Assembly: GCA_016788115.1 (NCBI GenBank)
Contig: JAEURR010000008.1
Location: 62,001-126,000 of the forward strand
Reading direction: 5' to 3'
Length of the DNA stretch: 64,000 nt
Source: Chthonomonas sp.
GTDB taxonomy: Bacteria > Armatimonadota > Fimbriimonadia > Fimbriimonadales > Fimbriimonadaceae
Positions 43,253 to 52,951 of this stretch are shown in pieces (position 1 is the first letter of the stretch; the number at the start of each line of letters is the position of its first letter). A model generated the notes under the pieces. The model had not been told where the DNA came from. It ran no database searches and saw only the letters and a list, made by a program, of their open reading frames with translations. A program made the translations under genes and the position numbers.

Positions 43253-44872
43253 ATGGAGCCGATTCATTCGAATGTCCACTTGCTCGACGATGAGCACCGT
43301 GCAAACCGCGCGGCGATGGACACGGTGCTGGACGAGTTTCGATCGGCCACGCGTACCGCACTGCTTGGGGGCGGAGAAGCGCTCATTGCGAAGCATAAGG
43401 GTCGTGGCAAGCTCCTAGCTCGAGAGCGGATTGATGCGCTCCTCGATGACGGTTCACCCTTCTTAGAGTTTTCAACGCTGGCGGCAACCGGCATGTACGA
43501 TGGGGGCGCGCCGGGGGCGGGCCTGGTCACCGGGATTGGGCGAGTACACGGCCGCGAAGTCCTGATCGTTGCAAACGATGCGACGGTGAAAGGGGGCACT
43601 TACTTCCCGATCACCGTGAAGAAGCACCTTCGGGCCCAAGAGATCGCGCTCGAGAATCACCTCCCCTGCATCTATCTTGTGGACTCAGGAGGGGCATTTT
43701 TGCCGCTGCAGGCTGAGGTTTTTCCGGACAAGGACCACTTCGGACGCATCTTCTATAACCAGGCGAACCTAAGTGCAGCTGGCATCCCCCAGATCGCGAG
43801 TGTGATGGGATCGTGCACCGCGGGGGGCGCATACGTCCCCGCCATGAGCGACGAGGCCGTGATCGTCAAGGAGCAAGGCACGATTTTCCTGGGAGGCCCG
43901 CCGCTCGTGAAAGCAGCAACCGGGGAAAACGTCACCGCCGAGGAGCTCGGTGGGGCCGACGTGCACACACGGCTCAGTGGCGTTGCCGACCATCTGGCCG
44001 AAGACGATGCCCACGCTCTCCAGATCGTGCGCAACATCGTGGAGTCGCTTGGACCCAAGAGACGCGACCTGAGCATTGAAGCGAGCGACGTCGCTTCGGA
44101 AGATCCCCTCTACGACCCAGTGGATTTGTACTCGCTCGTCCCCTCGGATTCAAAGCAGCCGATGGCGATGCGCGAGGTATTGGCCCGAGTGCTCGATGGC
44201 TCGAAACTTCACGAGTTCAAAGCGAACTACGGCAAGACTCTGATCTGTGGATTCGCCCGATTCCACGGTCACATGGCCGGAATCATCGCCAATGACGGCA
44301 TCTTGTTCAGCGAGTCGTCGCTCAAGGGCGCGCACTTCATTGAACTGTGTTGCCAACGAGGGATCCCGATCGTGTTCTTCCAGAACATCACGGGCTTTAT
44401 GGTCGGCAAAAAGTATGAGAACGAGGGGATCGCCAAGAACGGCGCGAAGCTCGTGACGGCGGTTTCGACCGCGACGGTGCCAAAGTTCACTGTGATCGTC
44501 GGTGGTAGCTACGGAGCAGGGAATTACGGAATGTGCGGACGTGCATTTGGTCCGCGCCAGCTCTGGATGTGGCCCAATGCGCGGATAAGCGTCATGGGCG
44601 GCGAGCAGGCGGCCAACGTCCTCCTCACCGTCAAGCTGGATCAAATGGCCTCGGAAGGCAAGGAAGCGATGACCGCCGACGAGCAGACCGAATTCAAGGC
44701 ACCGACCCTCGCCAAGTACGGCACGGAGTCGAGCGCATTCTATTCAACCGCTCGGATCTGGGATGACGGCATTATCGACCCGGTAGACACCCGGCGCGTA
44801 CTGGCCCTCGGGATTGAGGTGGCACGTAACGCTCCGCCGCAGCCAGCCGGATTCTCGCTGTTCCGCATGTAG
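43253..44872 (+). CDS. Acyl-CoA carboxylase carboxyltransferase subunit (methylcrotonyl-CoA carboxylase beta type)
   Basis: This 539-residue protein has the crotonase-like carboxyltransferase layout: [48 protein letters not shown], and in the second half [18 protein letters not shown] with [18 protein letters not shown]. These closely fit the beta subunit of 3-methylcrotonyl-CoA carboxylase, which acts in leucine breakdown; geranyl-CoA or another branched acyl-CoA cannot be excluded. It sits alone, with no biotin carboxylase gene beside it. Confidence 0.9.
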   Translation: MEPIHSNVHLLDDEHRANRAAMDTVLDEFRSATRTALLGGGEALIAKHKGRGKLLARERIDALLDDGSPFLEFSTLAATGMYDGGAPGAGLVTGIGRVHGREVLIVANDATVKGGTYFPITVKKHLRAQEIALENHLPCIYLVDSGGAFLPLQAEVFPDKDHFGRIFYNQANLSAAGIPQIASVMGSCTAGGAYVPAMSDEAVIVKEQGTIFLGGPPLVKAATGENVTAEELGGADVHTRLSGVADHLAEDDAHALQIVRNIVESLGPKRRDLSIEASDVASEDPLYDPVDLYSLVPSDSKQPMAMREVLARVLDGSKLHEFKANYGKTLICGFARFHGHMAGIIANDGILFSESSLKGAHFIELCCQRGIPIVFFQNITGFMVGKKYENEGIAKNGAKLVTAVSTATVPKFTVIVGGSYGAGNYGMCGRAFGPRQLWMWPNARISVMGGEQAANVLLTVKLDQMASEGKEAMTADEQTEFKAPTLAKYGTESSAFYSTARIWDDGIIDPVDTRRVLALGIEVARNAPPQPAGFSLFRM

Positions 44873-44892
44873 CTTCGGGGCCATAATAGGCC

Positions 44893-46161
44893 ATGGCCAT
44901 GACCTCGTTGAATCGACACCGAGCCCCGCTGCAGGACATCGACCCCGCCATCGCGGACCTGATTCAACGGGAGGAACTGCGCCAGGAGAACAATCTTGAG
45001 CTCATTGCGAGCGAGAACATTGCGAGCCTAGCCGTGCGCCAGACGATGATGTCCGTGCTAACGGACAAGTACGCGGAAGGGTATCCCGGGAAGCGCTACT
45101 ACGGTGGCTGCGAAGTCGTCGATGAAGTCGAGAACCTGGCCATCACCCGTGCTGCTGCGCTTTACGGATCGAAGTTCGTCAACGTTCAGCCCCACAGCGG
45201 AGCTCAGGCGAACATGGCCGTGTACTTCGCTTTCATGAAGCCGGGCGATACGCTGATGGCGATGAACCTGGCCCACGGCGGGCACCTCACCCACGGTTCA
45301 CCCGTGAACTTCAGCGGTCAGATGTACAACATCGTGCCCTACGGGGTCAGGGAGGGGACCGAGGTCATCGACTATGACGCACTGCGTGCCGCCGCTCGCG
45401 AGCACCGACCTAAGATTATCGTGAGCGGCGCGACCGCCTACTCCCGGCAGTTCGACTTTGCCGCATTCCGCGAAATCGCTGACGAGGTGGGAGCGCTCCA
45501 CATGTGCGACATGTCGCACTATAGCGGGCTCATCGCCGCGGGTGAGTATCCCAACCCGGTCCCGCACTGCGACGTGGTTACTTCAACGACGCACAAGTCG
45601 ATCCGCGGTCCTCGAGGCGGCATGATCCTGTGGAACAACGAGGAGTACTCCAAGCCTCTGCAGATGAGTGTTTTCCCCGGAATTCAAGGCGGCCCCCTGA
45701 TGCACGTTATCGCGGGCAAAGCCGTGGCGTTCCTCGAAGCTAGCCGACCGGAGTTCCGTACCTACCAAGCGCAAATCCGCAAGAATGCAGCCGCGCTCGC
45801 TGCCGCGATGGGCGACGAGGGGTTCCGGATCGTAAGCGGCGGCACAGACTCGCACCTGATGCTGGTTGATCTGCGACCCTACGGTGTAAATGGCAAGGTC
45901 GCTCAGCACGTGCTCGACGTCGCGAGCATCACCACCAATAAGAATTCAATCCCATACGATCCGGAGAAGCCGTTTGTGACCTCGGGCATTCGCTTGGGCA
46001 CCCCGGCAGTGACAACACGTAGCATGGTCGAGTCGGACATGCGTACGATTGCAAGCTGCATTGCGAAAGCGCTCCGCGGTTGGGAAGATGAAGCCGTTCT
46101 GGCCGAAGTGAAGGCGTCCGTGCACGAGTTGACGGCACGGTATCCCATCCACAACGTCTGA
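44893..46161 (+). CDS. glyA: Serine hydroxymethyltransferase
   Basis: This 422-residue PLP enzyme has [43 protein letters not shown], the PLP lysine in [14 protein letters not shown] and [14 protein letters not shown]. All folate and PLP residues expected by motif are present. It converts serine and tetrahydrofolate to glycine and methylene-tetrahydrofolate, supplying one-carbon units. It is 21 bases after the carboxyltransferase gene and converges with dusB. Confidence 0.96.
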   Translation: MAMTSLNRHRAPLQDIDPAIADLIQREELRQENNLELIASENIASLAVRQTMMSVLTDKYAEGYPGKRYYGGCEVVDEVENLAITRAAALYGSKFVNVQPHSGAQANMAVYFAFMKPGDTLMAMNLAHGGHLTHGSPVNFSGQMYNIVPYGVREGTEVIDYDALRAAAREHRPKIIVSGATAYSRQFDFAAFREIADEVGALHMCDMSHYSGLIAAGEYPNPVPHCDVVTSTTHKSIRGPRGGMILWNNEEYSKPLQMSVFPGIQGGPLMHVIAGKAVAFLEASRPEFRTYQAQIRKNAAALAAAMGDEGFRIVSGGTDSHLMLVDLRPYGVNGKVAQHVLDVASITTNKNSIPYDPEKPFVTSGIRLGTPAVTTRSMVESDMRTIASCIAKALRGWEDEAVLAEVKASVHELTARYPIHNV

Positions 46162-46163
46162 AT

Positions 46164-47192
46164 CTAGTGCGCAGTGGCGAACGCAAACTCGCTGAGCATG
46201 TCTTCGAGCTCGGCCAGCGTGTTGCACTGAGTAATTCTCGCGCGCAAGGCTGGAGCGCCCGGCTCCCCCTTGATGTAAAGGGGGAGTTGACCGCGTAGCG
46301 CACGGATCGCCCGCAGTTCTGCGCCCGCAAACTCGGTTGGTTCGATCTCCTCGAATTCGAAGACTTCGGCTTCAGCGGCGATCATCCATCGAGCGTGACG
46401 TAGAGCGGTTTCGATTCGTTCGCCGAGGACCGGGGCAGGTGGCTCGGGCTCCCCGGTCAGGGCGCAACGGATTGACCGCATGGCCCAAGGGTTCGCGATA
46501 GCGGCTCGCCCGACCATGACCCCATCGCAACCAGTTTCGGCGAGCATCCGGACCGCGTCTGCGCCCGTCCGCACATCCCCGTTGCCAATGAGCGGGACCT
46601 GAACGGCTTCGCGCATCGCTCGGATCAGGTTCCAGTCGGCTTCGCCATCGAACCCTTGTTTGGCAAATCGCGCATGGAGGGTGATCATTTGCGCACCGGC
46701 GTCCTGGAATCGACGAGCGAGGTCGGGTGCAGCGAACTGAGAATGCTCCCATCCAGCGCGGACCTTGACGGTAACGGGGACTGGGACGGCCCTCACCACC
46801 GCCTCTACAATTTTGACTGCGGCCTCGGGGTCCTTGAGCAGGGCGGCACCCGAGCCGGTCTTGCACACCTTGGGGACCCAGCACCCCATGTTGATGTCGA
46901 TGAGGTCCGCTCCCATTTCGTGGGCGATGCGCGCCGTCTCAGCCATGATGTCCGGCTGCGATCCGAAGATCTGGATGCCAAGAGGGCGCTCGTCCGGGTG
47001 GATCCGCATCTTCTTGAGCGTCTTATGCGCGCCGTAATGGACCGCCATTGCGCTCACGAACTCGGTGAACATGAGACCGGGTCGCGCGATCTCGTGGGTG
47101 AGCCGACGCATGGCGATGTTGCTCACATCCTCCATAGGCGCGAGCAGCAGCGGCGGGTCTATTCGTATGTCACCAACTTGAAAGTGCGACAC
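46164..47192 (-). CDS. tRNA-dihydrouridine synthase (DusB-like)
   Basis: This 342-residue FMN barrel protein has LLLAPMEDVSN, FTEFVSAMAVHYGA, DINMGCWVPKVCKTGSGAALL, VKVRAGWEHS, ITLHARFAKQGFDGEADW and NGDVRTGADAVRML with GVMVGRAAIANPWAM. It reduces uridines in the D-loop of tRNA. The family usually reads NMGCP; here Pro is replaced by Trp after the catalytic Cys. It starts with GTG at 47192. It is divergent from the ATP synthase operon, separated by 36 bases. Confidence 0.92.
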   Translation of the reverse strand: MSHFQVGDIRIDPPLLLAPMEDVSNIAMRRLTHEIARPGLMFTEFVSAMAVHYGAHKTLKKMRIHPDERPLGIQIFGSQPDIMAETARIAHEMGADLIDINMGCWVPKVCKTGSGAALLKDPEAAVKIVEAVVRAVPVPVTVKVRAGWEHSQFAAPDLARRFQDAGAQMITLHARFAKQGFDGEADWNLIRAMREAVQVPLIGNGDVRTGADAVRMLAETGCDGVMVGRAAIANPWAMRSIRCALTGEPEPPAPVLGERIETALRHARWMIAAEAEVFEFEEIEPTEFAGAELRAIRALRGQLPLYIKGEPGAPALRARITQCNTLAELEDMLSEFAFATAH

Positions 47193-47228
47193 GGGGCTTT
47201 CATTGTACTAGCCCCCCGGCGGGGTTAA

Positions 47229-47642
47229 ATGGTGGGCATGCACGACGAGTTGAATCCGCCCGAAGAGACGCCCGAAGAAGCGACGCATCGTGCCGCGCGC
47301 GAGGCCCGGGAGAAGCTGGAGGAGATTGAAGCCTCATTCAAAGGCCGGATGCAGAAACTTGAAGATCGCGCCAAGGAGAGCAGGAACAAGCGCGAAGCGG
47401 AGAAACGCGAGAAGCTCAAAGAACTGAAACAGTCGGGCGAAGACGCTCGGGGCCTTGGCATTGGAATGCAGATCGCGTACACGATTCTCGGACTCCCATT
47501 GGTTGGTTTCGTGGTAGGCATGCTTATTGACCGAAGCACCCACTCTACGGTCTGGCAGAACGCACTTGGACTCGGCGGGACGTTTCTTGGAGTCGGGGCT
47601 GCGCTCGTTCTCCTGAACCGCGAAAACAAACGCAATCCGTGA
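47229..47642 (+). CDS. AtpZ/AtpI-type accessory subunit of F0F1 ATP synthase
   Basis: This 137-residue protein has an N-terminal charged coiled coil (KLEEIEASFKGRMQKLEDRA) and two C-terminal membrane helices (LGIGMQIAYTILGLPLVGF and NALGLGGTFLGVGAALVLL). This is the AtpZ/'F0F1-ATPase subunit (ATPase_gene1)' shape, but with a longer helical front than most. It is the first gene of the operon. The ATG at 47238 is an alternative start. It may help assembly or Mg uptake (inference from the family). Confidence 0.75.
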   Translation: MVGMHDELNPPEETPEEATHRAAREAREKLEEIEASFKGRMQKLEDRAKESRNKREAEKREKLKELKQSGEDARGLGIGMQIAYTILGLPLVGFVVGMLIDRSTHSTVWQNALGLGGTFLGVGAALVLLNRENKRNP

Positions 47643-48004
47643 AGCCGATTCACGCCCGATGGCTTGCAGTGTTCTTGGCGGTGGCCCTGGGGCTTATCGT
47701 CGTTTGCTGGCTTCGCTGGGGCTCACTCGGAGCGCTGGGATCAGCGACGGGTGTTGTGGGAACGGGCATCAGTTTTGCGGCCATGCGGTGGGGCCTCAGT
47801 GTTCTCGGCAAGCTGATGGAATCGGGGGATGACACCCGCTCGGGAGGGTGCCTCGGAATGCTAATGCTCATGGTGAAGCTCCCGGTCGTGATCGGCCTCG
47901 GGGTCTGGATGTCGCGATTGGGTGGAGCCGCGCTGGGGTCTTTCCTTGCGGGAATGTTGCTGGTATACTTCGCTGTGATCGGCTGGGCTCACGCAACGCG
48001 CTGA
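47639..48004 (+). CDS. atpI: AtpI-like membrane protein of the ATP synthase operon
   Basis: This 121-residue protein has four hydrophobic stretches (LAVFLAVALGLIVVCWLRW, VVGTGISFAAMRWG, LGMLMLMVKLPVVIGLGVW, LGSFLAGMLLVYFAVIGW). Its length and place between AtpZ and subunit a fit AtpI (ATP synthase subunit I), which helps build the c ring. The GTG at 47639 overlaps the upstream stop by four bases. Sequence similarity by eye is weak, so it rests on position. Confidence 0.65.
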   Translation: MKPIHARWLAVFLAVALGLIVVCWLRWGSLGALGSATGVVGTGISFAAMRWGLSVLGKLMESGDDTRSGGCLGMLMLMVKLPVVIGLGVWMSRLGGAALGSFLAGMLLVYFAVIGWAHATR

Positions 48005-48021
48005 ACCAGCCACGATGCTGT

Positions 48022-48789
48022 ATGGCCGACCTAAACCTCTACCAATCGCTCGTTGCCTCCGCAGAGGGAGGCGGGCACCATGGCCCCAATTTTCTTGGCC
48101 TGATGGTGTACATCCTGCTCGTAGTGGGCGTGATGTTCGGACTGATGGCCTCTGCCAAGAAGGGGCTTAACTCTCGGTTCTTCACCCGGCCTATCACTCA
48201 GAAGTTTGAGCAACTGTATCTGTTCATTGAGAACCTCTGCATTGGCATCATCGGTTCCCACGGCGCTCGATACATCCCGATGATCATGACCTTTTGGCTG
48301 GTCATTTTCATTTCGAATCTGGTAGCGCTGTTTTTCCCAACATCCCCGACGGCCGATCTTAGCTTCAACCTCGGTTTGGCGCTCATCTCCATTGCATACG
48401 TCCAGTACGAAGGGATGCGGGCGAACGGCTTCGTCGGCCACTGGCGACACTTCGCGGGTCCGAAGCTTGGACCTGCTCTGATTATCATCAACATCATGCT
48501 GTTCGGCATCGAGCTCGTCTCGGAGATGATGAAGAACCTGTCGCTGAGCCTGCGCCTGTACGGAAATATCGACGGCGGCCACCGGGCTGCCGATGCCATG
48601 ACGCAGTTGAGCTCGGACTACTACATTCCACTTGGAGCGTTCCTGCTTCCTATCAAGCTGCTCACGTGCGTGGTTCAGGCCCTTATCTTTAGCCTGCTCA
48701 CTTGCGTGTATATCTCGTTGGTCACTCACCACGATGAAGGTCACGCCGACGATCAGCACGGTTCGGATGAGCTCGCAGCCGCCCACTAA
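48022..48789 (+). CDS. atpB: ATP synthase F0 subunit a
   Basis: This 255-residue membrane protein has the subunit-a core ISELVSEMMKNLS-like and LSLRLYGNIDGGH, containing the essential Arg that faces the c ring, and the C-terminal VVQALIFSLLTCVYISL. The usual LFGN and MFAGH appear as LYGN and IDGGH. It forms the proton half-channels. The ATG at 48022 is chosen; the frame is open further upstream through atpI. Confidence 0.93.
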   Translation: MADLNLYQSLVASAEGGGHHGPNFLGLMVYILLVVGVMFGLMASAKKGLNSRFFTRPITQKFEQLYLFIENLCIGIIGSHGARYIPMIMTFWLVIFISNLVALFFPTSPTADLSFNLGLALISIAYVQYEGMRANGFVGHWRHFAGPKLGPALIIINIMLFGIELVSEMMKNLSLSLRLYGNIDGGHRAADAMTQLSSDYYIPLGAFLLPIKLLTCVVQALIFSLLTCVYISLVTHHDEGHADDQHGSDELAAAH

Positions 48790-48848
48790 CAGAACGATTT
48801 TTTAACCAGAAACAAGCACTGAAACATTCGGAGGAAACTAACAAAATC

Positions 48849-49052
48849 ATGCTATCACTCGCACTTGGAATCGCAGCTGCCGGCGTCGCAATCGGCCTTG
48901 GTCTCATTGGCTATTCGGGCCTGCAGGGTATGTCCCGACAGCCGGAAGCCATCGGTAAGCTCCAGACGGCCATGCTGATCGCACTGGCGTTCGTCGAGCT
49001 TGTCTTCCTGCTCACCGTCTTTATTGCTCCGGCTTCGTTCGGGGGCAAGTAA
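48849..49052 (+). CDS. atpE: ATP synthase F0 subunit c
   Basis: This 67-residue double-helix proteolipid has a Gly-rich first helix (LALGIAAAGVAIGLGLIGY), the polar loop SRQPEA and a second helix with the ion-binding Glu in LIALAFVELVFLLTVF. The sodium-type Gln/Ser ligands of Na+ c subunits are not evident, so a proton ring is likely. A strong GGAGGAAAC ribosome site lies upstream, suiting high expression of the multi-copy ring subunit. Confidence 0.95.
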   Translation: MLSLALGIAAAGVAIGLGLIGYSGLQGMSRQPEAIGKLQTAMLIALAFVELVFLLTVFIAPASFGGK

Positions 49053-49122
49053 TCCAGCTCTGGGTCGGGCGCAAGCCCGACCCACTTCATCGGACATCAT
49101 CACTCATTCTCGGAACTTACGA

Positions 49123-49740
49123 ATGACCACGAAACCTCAATCTAGTTCGCCGAACGTCTTTGTGACGGCCATCATTGGCATTGCGCTGATGGTTGGAGGC
49201 ATGTTCCTATACAACCAGCACCTGCCGTATGTTGAGTCGCTGGCCAAGATGGGCGTGCCCGTCGACTTTGGTAAGACCATCGCAACGATCGGCGTGCTGC
49301 TCATCCTGTTCCCGGTCGTTCGACTGTTCTTCATCAGTCCGCTTCAAGACGCGATTTCGGGCCGCACCCACGAGTTGGAAAGGACCTTCGGGGAAGCCGA
49401 TGCATTGCGCTCCGACATGGCCCAGATGAAGAAGGAGTACGAGGGTCGGCTTGCCGAAACGGAAGCTAGCGCTCGTGCACAGATTCAGGAAGAGATTCGT
49501 AAGGCTCAAGAGGTCCGACAGCAACTCATGACCGACGCCGCCGAGAAGGCCGAAGAACTGAAGAAGCGCGCGATCACCGAGATCGAAACGGAACGACAGA
49601 GGGTCCTGTCGGAGCTCCGTCTCCACGCAGTCAACCTGACGCTGGGCGCAACCGAGCAAATCCTCGGCGAGAACGTCGACGACGAGCGCAACCGCCGCCT
49701 GATCGAAGAATTTATCAAGACCGCTGAGGTGCCAGCTTAA
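49123..49740 (+). CDS. atpF: ATP synthase F0 subunit b
   Basis: This 205-residue protein ends in the long charged coil of subunit b (EADALRSDMAQMKKEYEGRL to HAVNLTLGATEQILGENVDD). Unlike most b subunits it has two hydrophobic stretches before the coil: VFVTAIIGIALMVGGMFLY (about residues 12-30) and GKTIATIGVLLILFPVVRLF (about 48-67). It is the peripheral stalk. Only one b-type gene is in the operon. The ATG at 49123 is 70 bases after atpE. Confidence 0.88.
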   Translation: MTTKPQSSSPNVFVTAIIGIALMVGGMFLYNQHLPYVESLAKMGVPVDFGKTIATIGVLLILFPVVRLFFISPLQDAISGRTHELERTFGEADALRSDMAQMKKEYEGRLAETEASARAQIQEEIRKAQEVRQQLMTDAAEKAEELKKRAITEIETERQRVLSELRLHAVNLTLGATEQILGENVDDERNRRLIEEFIKTAEVPA

Positions 49741-49742
49741 CA

Positions 49743-50294
49743 ATGGATATGCGCGTCGCCGGCCGATACGCCAAGGCGCTCTTTCTCGCTGCTCAACATG
49801 CGGGAATCCTCGACGGCGTGAGCGATGACATCAATGGCATTGCAAACGCAATGGAAGCGGAGCCGAAGTTTCGCAAGCTGATCGAGAACCCGAACGTCAC
49901 GCGAGCTGAAAAGATGCAATTGCTGGAGCGGCTCTTCAGCGATCGCACCACCGCGCTGACAATGGGCGCGCTCCGCTTGCTGCTCGAGAAGAATCGACAG
50001 CACGAGATCCTCGGCGTTCGCGAACAGTTCAATATCCTCAAGCGTGAAGCCGACCGTGTCGTGCTCGTGAGAATTACGAGTGCGCGCCCGCTGAGCAACG
50101 AGCACAAGTCCGCGGTCATCGACAAGATCGAGCGCGCGACCGGACGGCAAGTGGAAGCCACAATTGAAATGGATCCGGCCCTGATCGGCGGGATCAAAGT
50201 GGAGTACGACGGGTACGTGATGAACGGTACCGTGTCCGGGTCCCTCGGCCGACTCCGAGAGAAACTCGTTTACGATTTATTGAAGCAGGGCTAA
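49743..50294 (+). CDS. atpH: ATP synthase F1 subunit delta
   Basis: This 183-residue protein has the OSCP/delta pattern: RVAGRYAKALFLAAQHAG at the N-terminus, FRKLIENPNVTRAEKMQLLE, LLLEKNRQHEILGVREQF and the C-terminal IGGIKVEYDGYVMNGTVSGSLGRL-type ending. Delta joins the F1 head to the b stalk. It starts with ATG at 49743, two bases after the atpF stop. Confidence 0.93.
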   Translation: MDMRVAGRYAKALFLAAQHAGILDGVSDDINGIANAMEAEPKFRKLIENPNVTRAEKMQLLERLFSDRTTALTMGALRLLLEKNRQHEILGVREQFNILKREADRVVLVRITSARPLSNEHKSAVIDKIERATGRQVEATIEMDPALIGGIKVEYDGYVMNGTVSGSLGRLREKLVYDLLKQG

Positions 50295-50327
50295 GCCCGT
50301 AACCCATCCAGGAACACCAAAACAACC

Positions 50328-51857
50328 ATGGCGATTCGACCGGAAGAAATTACATCGATCCTTCAACAAGAGCTTGAGAAGTTCGACCGCAAAGCGGCGA
50401 CCGAACACGTCGGCACCGTTCTCCAGGTGGGTGACGGCATTGCTCGTATCTACGGGCTGCCCGACTGCCAAATGGGTGAACTTCTTGAGTTCCCCGCGGC
50501 AGGCGTATTTGGCCTCGCTCTGAACTTGGAAGAAGATTCCATCGGCGCAGTTATCATCGGCGACGACACCAAGATCAAGGAAGGCGATCCCGTCAAGGAG
50601 ACTGGCCGTATTATCGAGATTCCAGTTGGCAAGGCGCTTCTTGGCCGTGTCGTGAACTCGCTGGGTCAGCCGATCGACGGCAAGGGCCCAATCGCTGCGG
50701 AAGACCATCGCCGAATTGAAGTTCTTGCTCCTGGCGTCGTGCAGCGACAGCCGGTGAAAGAACCGCTCCAGACTGGTATCAAGGCGGTCGACTCGATGAT
50801 CCCCATCGGTCGTGGCCAGCGTGAGCTGATCATCGGCGACCGACAGACTGGTAAGACAAGCGTCGCTGTCGACACGATCATCAACCAGGCTTCGACCCAT
50901 CAGCCGGGCGGATCACCGGTTTACACGATCTACGTCGCGATCGGTCAAAAGCTGAGTTCGGTCGCACGCGTCGTCGAGACTCTGCGCGAGACGGGCGCGA
51001 TGGATCACTCCATCGTCGTTGTCGCTTCAGCATCGGACTCGAACGCCATGCAGTACCTTGCGCCATTCGCCGGTGCGACCATCGGCGAGTACTTCCGCGA
51101 TTCAGGCATGCACGCTTTGGCAGTCTACGACGACCTTACCAAGCACGCACAGGCTTATCGCGCCTTGTCGCTTCTGCTACGACGCCCGCCTGGACGAGAA
51201 GCCTATCCCGGTGACGTTTTCTACCTGCACAGCCGCTTGCTGGAGCGCGCAGCCAAGCTCAGCGACGAGCTCGGAGGCGGTTCGCTCACGGCGTTGCCGA
51301 TTATCGAGACCCAGGCGGGAGACGTTTCGGCGTACATTCCCACCAACGTTATCTCGATCACCGACGGTCAGATCTATCTTGAACCCGACCTCTTCTTCGC
51401 AGGCGTCCGCCCGGCGATCAACGTCGGTATCTCGGTCAGCCGCGTGGGTGGAAACGCCCAGATCAAGGCAATGAAGAGCGTCGCTGGTAAATTGAAGCTC
51501 GAAATGGCGCAGTACCGCGACGTGGCCGCCTTCGCTCAGTTCGCGAGCGACTTGGACCGAGCGACCCAATTGCAGCTGCTCCGCGGTCAGAAGCTCACCG
51601 AGCTCCTGAAGCAGGGTCTTGCGAATCCATACAGCGTCATCGACCAGGTTGTACTCATCTACGCGGGCACGAACGGCGTCTTTGACGAAGTGGCCTCGGA
51701 CAAGATCCCTGCTTTCGAAAAGCACGTACTTTCGACGATTCACGACAAGTACCCTGACGTGGTAGAGGAGCTTGTTCAGACCTCGGCCATGAGCGGCGGC
51801 ATCGAAGAGAAGCTCAAGAAGGCTTACGCCGACGCCCACAGCTCGTTCGCTGGCTAG
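50328..51857 (+). CDS. atpA: ATP synthase F1 subunit alpha
   Basis: This 509-residue protein has [36 protein letters not shown], the P-loop [30 protein letters not shown] and the alpha-type [14 protein letters not shown]. It carries the non-catalytic nucleotide sites of the F1 hexamer and needs a beta partner, whose gene is absent from this operon. The start at 50328 follows delta by 33 bases. Confidence 0.97.
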   Translation: MAIRPEEITSILQQELEKFDRKAATEHVGTVLQVGDGIARIYGLPDCQMGELLEFPAAGVFGLALNLEEDSIGAVIIGDDTKIKEGDPVKETGRIIEIPVGKALLGRVVNSLGQPIDGKGPIAAEDHRRIEVLAPGVVQRQPVKEPLQTGIKAVDSMIPIGRGQRELIIGDRQTGKTSVAVDTIINQASTHQPGGSPVYTIYVAIGQKLSSVARVVETLRETGAMDHSIVVVASASDSNAMQYLAPFAGATIGEYFRDSGMHALAVYDDLTKHAQAYRALSLLLRRPPGREAYPGDVFYLHSRLLERAAKLSDELGGGSLTALPIIETQAGDVSAYIPTNVISITDGQIYLEPDLFFAGVRPAINVGISVSRVGGNAQIKAMKSVAGKLKLEMAQYRDVAAFAQFASDLDRATQLQLLRGQKLTELLKQGLANPYSVIDQVVLIYAGTNGVFDEVASDKIPAFEKHVLSTIHDKYPDVVEELVQTSAMSGGIEEKLKKAYADAHSSFAG

Positions 51858-51915
51858 TCCCTCGTATTCTGGGCGGGTCATCCGATTCGCCCAGAGTCAC
51901 CTCTAATCTCATTTC

Positions 51916-52779
51916 ATGGCTACCCTTAAGCAAATTCGACAAAGAATCCGTTCCGCCAAGAACATCCGCCAGATCACTCGCGCGATGAAGCTTGTTGCGG
52001 CTGCGCGACTCAAGAAGGCTCAAGATCGAGTGCTGGAAGCGCGACCGTACAGCGACAAGATGCGAGAGTTCATGATGAGCGTGGGTGGTGGCGGCAGCTT
52101 GCCTAAGCACCCGTTGCTGGAGAAGCGTGAAACCAAGAACATCGCGGTGATTGTGGTGAGCGCCGAACGCGGCCTGGCGGGATCGTACAACACCAACATC
52201 ATCCGCCGAGCCGGAGATTTCATCAAGGAGCAGACCGTCCCGGTCAAGCTCCTCGCCGTAGGAAAGAAGGGGAACCTGTTCTTTGGCAAGCGCGGCTACG
52301 ATATGGTGGGTAGCCACACCATCAGCAGCAGCGGTGCATCTTACCAGGACGCCGTTGCGGTAACCAAGATGGCCACCGAGATGTACACGAGCGGGGCCGT
52401 GGATGCGGTCTACATCGTCTACGCAAAGTTCTACTCTGCAATCCGACAAGTGCCTCAGGTGGTGCAGTTGCTCCCGATCGAGCCGCCGAGTGCCGAAGAG
52501 GCAGCGAGTGGTGCCAAGAAGGACTACAAGTTCGAACCTTCGGCCGCTGAACTACTCGGAATCCTCTTGCCGAAGTATGTCCTCACGCTGATGTACCAGT
52601 CACTGCTGGAATCGACTGCGTCGGAGTTCGGCTCGCGCATGACAGCGATGACCAGCGCGACGGACAATGCCGGAAAGATGATCGACGCTCTCACGCTCAG
52701 AGCGAACCGCGAGCGGCAGGCTTCGATCACCAAGGAGATTCTAGAAGTCGTCGGCGGTGCAGAAGCGCTGAACGGCTAG
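51916..52779 (+). CDS. atpG: ATP synthase F1 subunit gamma
   Basis: This 287-residue rotor protein has the opening LKQIRQRIRSAKNIRQITRA and the closing MTSATDNAGKMIDALTLRAN with ASITKEILEVVGGAEAL. A stretch of extra residues in the middle (PPSAEEAASGAKKDYKFE) is within the normal range of variation. It is the last gene: a strong terminator follows 22 bases later, so no atpD or atpC follows. Confidence 0.95.
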   Translation: MATLKQIRQRIRSAKNIRQITRAMKLVAAARLKKAQDRVLEARPYSDKMREFMMSVGGGGSLPKHPLLEKRETKNIAVIVVSAERGLAGSYNTNIIRRAGDFIKEQTVPVKLLAVGKKGNLFFGKRGYDMVGSHTISSSGASYQDAVAVTKMATEMYTSGAVDAVYIVYAKFYSAIRQVPQVVQLLPIEPPSAEEAASGAKKDYKFEPSAAELLGILLPKYVLTLMYQSLLESTASEFGSRMTAMTSATDNAGKMIDALTLRANRERQASITKEILEVVGGAEALNG

Positions 52780-52801
52780 TCCACGCAAAACTCGAATCGT
52801 A

Positions 52802-52829
52802 CAGGCACTCTCCCGTCGGAGGGTGCCTG
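52802..52829 (+). terminator. Rho-independent terminator ending the ATP synthase operon
   Basis: CAGGCAC pairs with GTGCCTG and inner TCTCC with GGAGG around CGTC, followed by TTTTC. It marks the end of the operon after atpG. Confidence 0.85.
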
Positions 52830-52869
52830 TTTTCATACCAGGATCGCCGGTGAGCTCTAAACCCAGAAC

Positions 52870-52884
52870 AATTGCCTGGCAATT
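52870..52884. promoter_or_regulatory. Palindrome AATTGCC-T-GGCAATT upstream of PEP-CTERM gene
   Basis: A perfect 7-bp inverted repeat lies about 18 bases before a TAGAAT -10-like box at 52901, near the -35 position. It is a possible operator. A second small hairpin, GCCTGTTTAGGC, is at 52924-52935 in the leader. Confidence 0.35.
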
Positions 52885-52951
52885 CATTCGTTGTTTCGCA
52901 TAGAATGTAGTTCTATTGTTTTCGCCTGTTTAGGCAACGAAAGGAGCTACG

